In this document: positions 59,087-64,000 of the stretch, in pieces
Layout of the letters: each line of letters begins with the position of its first letter
Position numbering within the stretch: the stretch's first letter is position 1
Assembly (NCBI RefSeq): GCF_030296595.1
Contig: NZ_AP027731.1
Span: 1,116,001-1,180,000, forward strand
Length of the DNA stretch: 64,000 nt
Direction: 5' to 3'
From: Naasia aerilata
GTDB lineage: Bacteria > Actinomycetota > Actinomycetes > Actinomycetales > Microbacteriaceae
Notes under the pieces: model-generated
Seen by the model: the letters and a program-made list of their open reading frames with translations, nothing else
Told to the model about the DNA's origin: nothing
Databases searched by the model: none
Program-made: the position numbers and the translations under genes

Positions 59087-59761
59087 CTAGAGGAGCTTCC
59101 GCTCCAGTGCCCATGCGGTGAGCTCGTGGCGCGAGCTCAGCTGAAGCTTGCGGAGCACCGAAGACACGTGCGTCTCGACCGTCTTCGGGGAGATGTAGAG
59201 CTCGGCGGCGACGTCCCGGTAGGCGAAGCCCCGGGCGATCAGCCGCATGACCTCCTGCTCGCGCGCGGAGAGCCGGTCGAGCTCTTCGGTGGTCTCGGCC
59301 GTCTCCCCGGAGACGACGCCGAACGCGTCGAGCACGAAGCCGGCGAGCCGCGGCGAGAAGACGGCGTCGCCGTCCGCGACCCGGCGGGCTGCCTCGGACA
59401 CCTCCCGTCCGGAGGCCGACTTCGTGATGTAGCCGCGCGCACCGGCTCGGATCACGCGGACCACGTCGTCGGCGGCGTCGGAGACGCTGAGCGCCAGGAA
59501 GCGGGTCTCGGCGCCGGTCCGTGCGACCTCGCGGATGACCTCGGCGCCGCCCCCGCCGCGCCCGCCGGGCAGGTGCACGTCGAGGAGGGCGACCCGGGGC
59601 CGGGTCTCGGCGACGATCCGGATCGCGTCGTCGACCGTCGCCGCCTCGCCCAGCACGGTGATCGCCGGGTCCAGGTCTGCGCGCAGGCCGGAGCGGAAGA
59701 TGGAGTGGTCGTCGACGATCACGACCGTCAGATCATCGTTCGGCATGGCTTCCAGTCTCAT
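59087..59761 (-). CDS. LuxR/NarL-type response regulator
   Basis: 224 residues (or 219 from the ATG at 59746). Receiver domain with phosphoacceptor Asp in VALLDVHLPGG and Lys in ARGYITKSASG; LuxR-type helix-turn-helix (LSAREQEVMRLIARGFAYRD then VAAELYISPKTVETHVS). Overlaps the histidine kinase by at least 14 bases and should be its partner. Confidence 0.92.
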   Translation of the reverse strand: MRLEAMPNDDLTVVIVDDHSIFRSGLRADLDPAITVLGEAATVDDAIRIVAETRPRVALLDVHLPGGRGGGGAEVIREVARTGAETRFLALSVSDAADDVVRVIRAGARGYITKSASGREVSEAARRVADGDAVFSPRLAGFVLDAFGVVSGETAETTEELDRLSAREQEVMRLIARGFAYRDVAAELYISPKTVETHVSSVLRKLQLSSRHELTAWALERKLL

Positions 59762-61064
59762 CCGCAGGTGTGCTGATCGTCAGGGTGACGCTCGTGCCGC
59801 GCCCACCGGGCCCGCTCGTGATGCGCGCTGCGCCACCGGCCCGCCGCATCCGCTCGGCGATGGAACCGCGGACGCCCATGCGGTCGGCGGGCACGTCCTC
59901 GAGCGCGAAGCCCGGGCCACGGTCCGTGACCACCAGCTCCGTGCGGCCCTCCCCGGACTCGAGGTAGACGGAGACGTCGCCGCCGGCGTGGCGGGCCGCG
60001 TTGAGCATCGCCTCGCGCGCCGCCGCAGCGATGGCCTCCGGCAGTGGGGCGGTGACGCTCCCCACCGTCACCACGTCGAAGCGCACGGGGAAGTCCTGCT
60101 CGATCTCGGCGGCGAACGCACGCAGGGCCGCCCCGGCGTCGGCGGCCGAGGTGGTCGACCCGGTGAACAGCCAGTCGCGGAGGTCCCGCTCCTGCGCGCG
60201 CGCGAGCCGGGCGACGTCGGTCGACGGGCCGGCCTTCTGCTGGATGAGGGCGAGCGTCTGCAGCACCGAGTCGTGCAGGTGGGCGGCGATCTCGGCCCGC
60301 TCGCTCTCCCGGACGCGCGCCGCGCGCTCCTCGCTCAGGTCGCGGTTGAGCCGCACGAGCCAGGGAGCGACGACCACGGCGACGGCGACGAGCACCGTGG
60401 CGGATGCGATCACGACGGTCCAGATGTCGGGGCGGTCGCTCGTCACGAAGAACAGCAGGATCCCCACGGTCACGAGGACGAGTGCGGCCAGGGCACGCAC
60501 GAGCACCGGCGAGGACTGCGCCACGCCGCTGCGCAGCTCGGCGAACTGCCGCCAGGCCATCGCCGCGCCTGCCAGCACGACGATGGCCGGGATGACCACC
60601 GCCAGAGGCACCGGGACGCCCAGCCGCGAGGCGAGGAGCGCGGCGGCGGCGGCCAGGAGGGCGATGCCGAGGAGGATCTCCGTCACCCGGCCTGGCACCG
60701 CGGGCTGAGCGGGAGCCGGCGCGACCGGGTGCAGCCGTGCCGACGGAGGGGCGTCGGCCACCTCGGTGCGCGCCGGAGTCGTCGCCCAGAGCCACGCGTA
60801 CAGCAGAGCACCCGCGCCGCCGCACAGCGTGAGCAGCAGGGCCGCCGACCGCACGACGGAGACGGGGACCCCCGTGTGCTCCGCGAACCCCGCGCACACC
60901 CCGCCGACGACCCGGAGGCGCGGCCGGAGGAGGGACGGGGTCTGCACGCCAGAAATCAAAGCACGGGCGCCGCCCGCCGGCGCCCTGACGGCAGAAGAAT
61001 CAGGGTCGGGGTCAGGGGCATCCCCGATGTCCGTGCGCGGCGGATCGGGGACAGTGGCCACCAT
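59733..61064 (-). CDS. Sensor histidine kinase with N-terminal PspC domain
   Basis: About 443 residues. N-terminal PspC-like segment (RVVGGVCAGFAEHTGVPVSV then a membrane helix), several more membrane helices, a HisKA_3 dimerisation motif (AAHLHDSVLQTLALIQQ, with the phosphorylated His) and a GHKL ATPase domain (REAMLNAARHAGG, DRGPGFALEDVP). It likely senses membrane or envelope stress. The start is uncertain: ATG 61064 overlaps the ATG of the divergent PspC gene, so the GTG at 60947 may be the real start, leaving room for promoters. Confidence 0.85.
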   Translation of the reverse strand: MVATVPDPPRTDIGDAPDPDPDSSAVRAPAGGARALISGVQTPSLLRPRLRVVGGVCAGFAEHTGVPVSVVRSAALLLTLCGGAGALLYAWLWATTPARTEVADAPPSARLHPVAPAPAQPAVPGRVTEILLGIALLAAAAALLASRLGVPVPLAVVIPAIVVLAGAAMAWRQFAELRSGVAQSSPVLVRALAALVLVTVGILLFFVTSDRPDIWTVVIASATVLVAVAVVVAPWLVRLNRDLSEERAARVRESERAEIAAHLHDSVLQTLALIQQKAGPSTDVARLARAQERDLRDWLFTGSTTSAADAGAALRAFAAEIEQDFPVRFDVVTVGSVTAPLPEAIAAAAREAMLNAARHAGGDVSVYLESGEGRTELVVTDRGPGFALEDVPADRMGVRGSIAERMRRAGGAARITSGPGGRGTSVTLTISTPADETGSHAER

Positions 61065-62429
61065 GACGAACACCTCCGACATCCCGCGGCCCGGCCCCGC
61101 AGAATCCGGCCGCTACGCATTCTTCGAGTGGCTGCGCGGGCTCGGCCTCGTTCGCACCGGCAACGGCTGGGCGGGCGGGGTCTGCGCCGGGATCGGCGCC
61201 CGCACCGGCCTCGACCCGCTGGTCGTCCGGGGCATCGCGGTCGTCGTGGCGGTCCTCGGCGGCCCCGCGCTCTTCTTCTACGCCGTCGCCTGGGCGCTCC
61301 TGCCCGACGCGACGGGACGCATCCACGCGGAGGATGTGGTGCGCGGCCGTCTGGAACCCGCCGCCGTGGCGATCGGCGCGCTCCTCGTCGTGTCGCTGCT
61401 GCCCTTCACGCGCGGCCTGTGGTGGCAGGGACCGCCGAACGTGTGGAACATGCCGGATTGGCTGGCCACCACGCTCAGCGTCGCGTGGAACCTCGCGTTG
61501 GTGGCGGGGGTCGTCTGGCTGATCGTGGCCCTGGCGAACGGGCAGGGGCGGCGCTGGACGCCGGTCGCGCCGCAGAATGTATTCCAGGCCGGCTCCTCCG
61601 CCGGCACGGCCGATCCGGCGGAAGCGGCCGCCGAGACCGTCCCGCAGGCGGGCTTCGCCTCATCCGCCCATCACGGCTGGAGCTATCAGGGCCGACCCGG
61701 TTCGGTGCCTCGCACCGACTGGGAGCGGGTGAGCGCCGAGGCCCGCAAGGGCTGGGAGGAGGGCATGCGGGGCGCCCGGCAGGCGGGATCGGACCTTCGG
61801 CAGTGGCGAGCGACGCTTCCGAGTGCGGGGTACGTCGCCATCGTGCTGGGCCTGGCCGTGATCGGCGGAGCCCTGACGGCCGCGGCCGTGGCGGCCGGTG
61901 GTCGCCCGGATTCCGCCCTCGTGTGGGGCCTCGCGGCCGCGGCGGCCGTGATCGGGCTCGGCATCGTGATCGCCGGCATCCGTGGCCGGACGAGCGGCGC
62001 CCTCGGATTCTTCAGCTTCGTCGCGGTGGTCGCCCTCGCCGCGGCCGGGGTCTTCCCCGCCGGCACGCAGGTCAGCCCCTTCGGCACCCGGATCTGGAGC
62101 GTGCCCGCCGACCGCACCCGGCCCGCCGCCTACGCGATGTTCGCCGGGGCGCCCACGGTGGACCTCACCGACCTCGGCTCCTCCTCCCGGGAGGTCGACC
62201 TCTGGCTCGGCTTCGGGTCGACGACCGTGCGGGTGCCGGCGGACGGCAGCGTCCGGGTCGAGGCGCACGCCGTGATCGGCGCTCTGGACAGTGCCGGAGC
62301 GGAGGACGGGTCGGACGAGGGGGATTCCTCCTCGACGACCAGCAGCAGTTCGGGAGCGGTACGGGCCGGACCACCACGGTCCGGGTCTGGATGGTGGCGG
62401 GCAACGTCGATGTGGAGGTCGAGAGATGA
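61063..62429 (+). CDS. PspC-domain membrane protein (one-base break)
   Basis: About 455 residues when repaired. The N-terminal PspC domain (GNGWAGGVCAGIGARTGLDP) is followed by several membrane helices, a charged cytoplasmic linker and a C-terminal beta-rich region (GSSSREVDLWLGFGSTTVRV). Such architecture is found next to PspC-type kinases in many actinobacteria. One base is missing in the G5 run at 62319-62323; repair gives FLLDDQQQFGSGTGRTTTV and ends VDVEVER at 62429. Divergent from the kinase and probably its sensory partner or target. Confidence 0.8.
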
Positions 62430-62722
62430 CGGACGAGCAGTTCGAGACGACAGGCGCTGGAGGGCAGCCCGCGGCGACGGAGCCTCTCGTCGCCGACAGC
62501 CCGCGTCGGGAGCCCAGCGCGGCGGCGCCGCTGCGGCGTCCGGCCCGCATCGGGACGATGGTCTGGGGGTTCCTGGTCACGGCCTTCGCCGTGGTGGTCG
62601 CCCTCGCGAGCGACCTGGTGGACATCGAGGACCCGACCGCGTGGCTCATCGGCGGCCTGGTGGTCGGCGGGGCGGCCCTCATCGCGGCAGGGGTCGCCGC
62701 TTCCCTGCGGCGCACCGGCTGA
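62426..62722 (+). CDS. Small two-helix membrane protein
   Basis: 98 residues with a hydrophilic N-terminal 40 residues and two membrane helices (IGTMVWGFLVTAFAVVVALA and LIGGLVVGGAALIAAGVAAS). Start overlaps the PspC gene by ATGA, so it belongs to that unit. Family not recognised. Confidence 0.75.
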   Translation: MTDEQFETTGAGGQPAATEPLVADSPRREPSAAAPLRRPARIGTMVWGFLVTAFAVVVALASDLVDIEDPTAWLIGGLVVGGAALIAAGVAASLRRTG

Positions 62723-62736
62723 GCTCGTCAGGTCGA

Positions 62737-62767
62737 GCGGCCCTTCCCCTTCTCGGGGAGGGGCCGC
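62737..62767. terminator. Hairpin between convergent genes
   Basis: GCGGCCCTTCCCC and GGGGAGGGGCCGC pair along 13 positions with one wobble or mismatch around a 5-base loop. It lies between the PspC unit and the convergent transporter. There is no T-run. Confidence 0.6.
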
Positions 62768-62784
62768 CTCGTCGCCGGAAGCGA

Positions 62785-64000
62785 TCAGGCGCCCGCCGCG
62801 TGGGTGTAGCGATCCCGACCGGCCGAGAGGGCCGAGACAGCCTGCAGCACCCCGGCCCCGCCGACGATGAGCAGGGCAGGCGTCCAGCTCGATGTCAGGT
62901 CGAAGAGCAGCCCTGCGCCCGCCGGTCCGACCGCCGCGAGTGCGTAGCCGATGCCCTGGATCATGCCGGACAGGCGCGTCGCGTCGGCGGAGGTGCGGGA
63001 GCGCTGGGCGACCAGCGTCAGCGCGATCACCAGGGAGCTTCCGGACGTGAGGCCGATGAGCACGACCCAGGCCAGCACGAGCTGCGGCACGAGGATCAGG
63101 CCGACCATCGAGGAGAGGGACAGCAGGCCTACGACCACGCCCACGAGCCGCTGGTCGCGCCGCCCCTGCAGGAACGCCGTCACTCCGAGACCCGCGACCA
63201 CGGACATCGCCTGATAGAGGAACAGGTGCCAGCCGGCGGCGAGGGGTCGACGCCGAGCCGGGCCTCGATCGTCGGCAGCCAGGTGATGAGGAGGTAGAAG
63301 CCGGTCGACTGCGCTCCCATGTACAGCGCGACCTGCCACGCCAGCGGCGACCGCCACATCGAGCCGGGGAGGCCGCGTGCTGGGCCCGGTCGGCGATGGC
63401 GTCCGGGACGCGGTCGCGGCGGATCCGGGAAGCCACAGCGCGGCGCCCAGGAGGGCCAGCACGGCCCACGCGCCGATGGCGGCAGGCCACCCGAGCACGG
63501 CGCTCATGGGCAGCGAGAAGCCCGAGGCAAGCGCCGCGAATCCGCTGAGCAGGGATGAGTAGGCGCCGGTCATCAGCGGCACGCGCGTCGGGAAGTCGCG
63601 CTTGACGAGGGTCGGCAGCAGCACGTTCACGATGGCGATCGCCGCGCCGAGGACGATCGTGCCGATCCAAAGCCCCGGGAGGAAGCCGGGGATGGAGCGC
63701 ACGACCGTGCCCGCGGCCAGCACGAGCAGTGACGCGAACACGGTGTGCTCGATGCCGTACCGACGCGACACGCTGTGCACCAGCGGTGAGACGACCGCGA
63801 AGGTCAGGAGGGGGATCGCGCCGAGGAGTCCCAGCTGGGAGGGGCGGAGGCCGGTGTCGTCCGCGACCAGGTGCAGCACCGGGCCGACCGCGGTGATGGA
63901 GGGCCGGAGGTTGGCCGCCGCCAGCAGGACGGACAGGGCGAGCAGCAGCGTGCTCGTCGATCTCCCCGACGGTGCCGGTCGCGCGTCCCGTTCTCGGGGC
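62785..64000 (-). CDS. MFS transporter, CynX/NimT family (two one-base breaks, 5' end cut)
   Basis: At least 400 residues of a 12-helix major facilitator protein; the open frame continues past the window edge, and the first visible part (LLLALSVLLAAANLRPSITA) is the typical CynX N-terminus, so only a few codons are missing. Bases are missing at 63364-63369 (repair: HAASPGSMWRSPLAWQVALY) and in G4 at 63243-63246 (repair: ARLGVDPLAAGWHLFLY). Cyanate and 2-nitroimidazole transport are known for the family, but substrate here is unknown. No cyanase gene is visible. Confidence 0.82.
   Translation of the reverse strand, partial: PRERDARPAPSGRSTSTLLLALSVLLAAANLRPSITAVGPVLHLVADDTGLRPSQLGLLGAIPLLTFAVVSPLVHSVSRRYGIEHTVFASLLVLAAGTVVRSIPGFLPGLWIGTIVLGAAIAIVNVLLPTLVKRDFPTRVPLMTGAYSSLLSGFAALASGFSLPMSAVLGWPAAIGAWAVLALLGAALWLPGSAATASRTPSPTGPSTRPPRLDVAVAAGVAGRAVHGSAVDRLLPPHHLAADDRGPARRRPLAAGWHLFLYQAMSVVAGLGVTAFLQGRRDQRLVGVVVGLLSLSSMVGLILVPQLVLAWVVLIGLTSGSSLVIALTLVAQRSRTSADATRLSGMIQGIGYALAAVGPAGAGLLFDLTSSWTPALLIVGGAGVLQAVSALSAGRDRYTHAAGA

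Overview
The window is chromosomal DNA from a high-GC Gram-positive bacterium, an actinobacterium most likely of the family Microbacteriaceae (Leifsonia/Rathayibacter/Clavibacter-like). The evidence is very high GC, frequent GTG starts, and a conserved order around dnaA: DUF6049, murJ, trxB, trxA, parB, parA, rsmG, jag, yidC, yidD, rnpA, rpmH, dnaA, dnaN, gnd, recF, DUF721, gyrB, gyrA, DUF3566, tRNA-Ile, tRNA-Ala. The serine/threonine kinase, SEDS, PBP, FHA and CrgA cluster points the same way. The genus is inference.

Layout. 1-3.05 kb (minus): zinc uptake operon znuA-znuC-znuB-zur with a Zur-box-like palindrome upstream. 3.05-7.7 kb (minus): a PLP aminotransferase followed by the three acyltransferase/decarboxylase genes of a branched-chain 2-oxoacid dehydrogenase. 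7.7-11.2 kb: a small holin-like membrane protein, an alpha/beta hydrolase with a small helical partner, and purB. 11.2-17.1 kb (minus): two small membrane proteins, dnaB, rplI, rpsR, ssb, rpsF and a CCA-adding enzyme. 17.2-22.5 kb (plus): DUF6049, murJ, trxB, trxA and a strong terminator. 22.5-24.8 kb: a LysN/MocR-type aminotransferase and a D-Ala-D-Ala ligase-like gene. 24.8-29.8 kb (minus): five parS-like sites, parB, parA, rsmG, jag, yidC, yidD, rnpA, rpmH. 30.1-41.4 kb (plus): dnaA, a 0.9 kb origin region, dnaN, gnd, recF, DUF721/DciA-like, gyrB, gyrA, DUF3566, then two tRNAs. 42-45.5 kb (minus): an ABC-2 exporter with a LolA-like secreted protein, and an unknown basic membrane protein. 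45.6-48.8 kb: cyclophilin, rhomboid protease, HAD hydrolase, crgA, pabA/trpG. 48.9-57.8 kb (minus): fhaA-fhaB-pstP-ftsW/rodA-pbpA-pknA-pknB. 58-64 kb: tRNA-Leu, a MarR/VOC divergent pair with two operators, a PspC-type two-component system with a divergent PspC protein, and a CynX-type MFS transporter that runs off the window.

How the genes work together. Most of the window is a core replication, segregation and envelope-growth region. DnaA, DnaN, DnaB, gyrase and RecF handle origin firing and replication; ParA, ParB and the parS sites segregate the new origins; YidC, MurJ, RodA/FtsW, PbpA, CrgA and the PknA/PknB/PstP/Fha phosphorylation system control cell-wall growth and division.

Quality caveat that affects nearly every reading. 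I count 28 places in 19 genes where exactly one base is missing, mostly in short G or C runs. They hit essential genes (dnaA, gyrA twice, dnaB three times, murJ, purB, parA). In every case restoring one base rejoins a full-length family protein whose corrected length is a multiple of three. These are almost certainly sequencing or assembly errors. The affected genes are therefore given here as whole CDS spans with the break noted, not as pseudogenes.

I did not find a convincing novel system such as a defence island, CRISPR array or prophage. The most unexplained signals are a seven-copy 8-bp motif array in the dnaA-dnaN region, a dispersed intergenic repeat, and the helical-hairpin/hydrolase pair.
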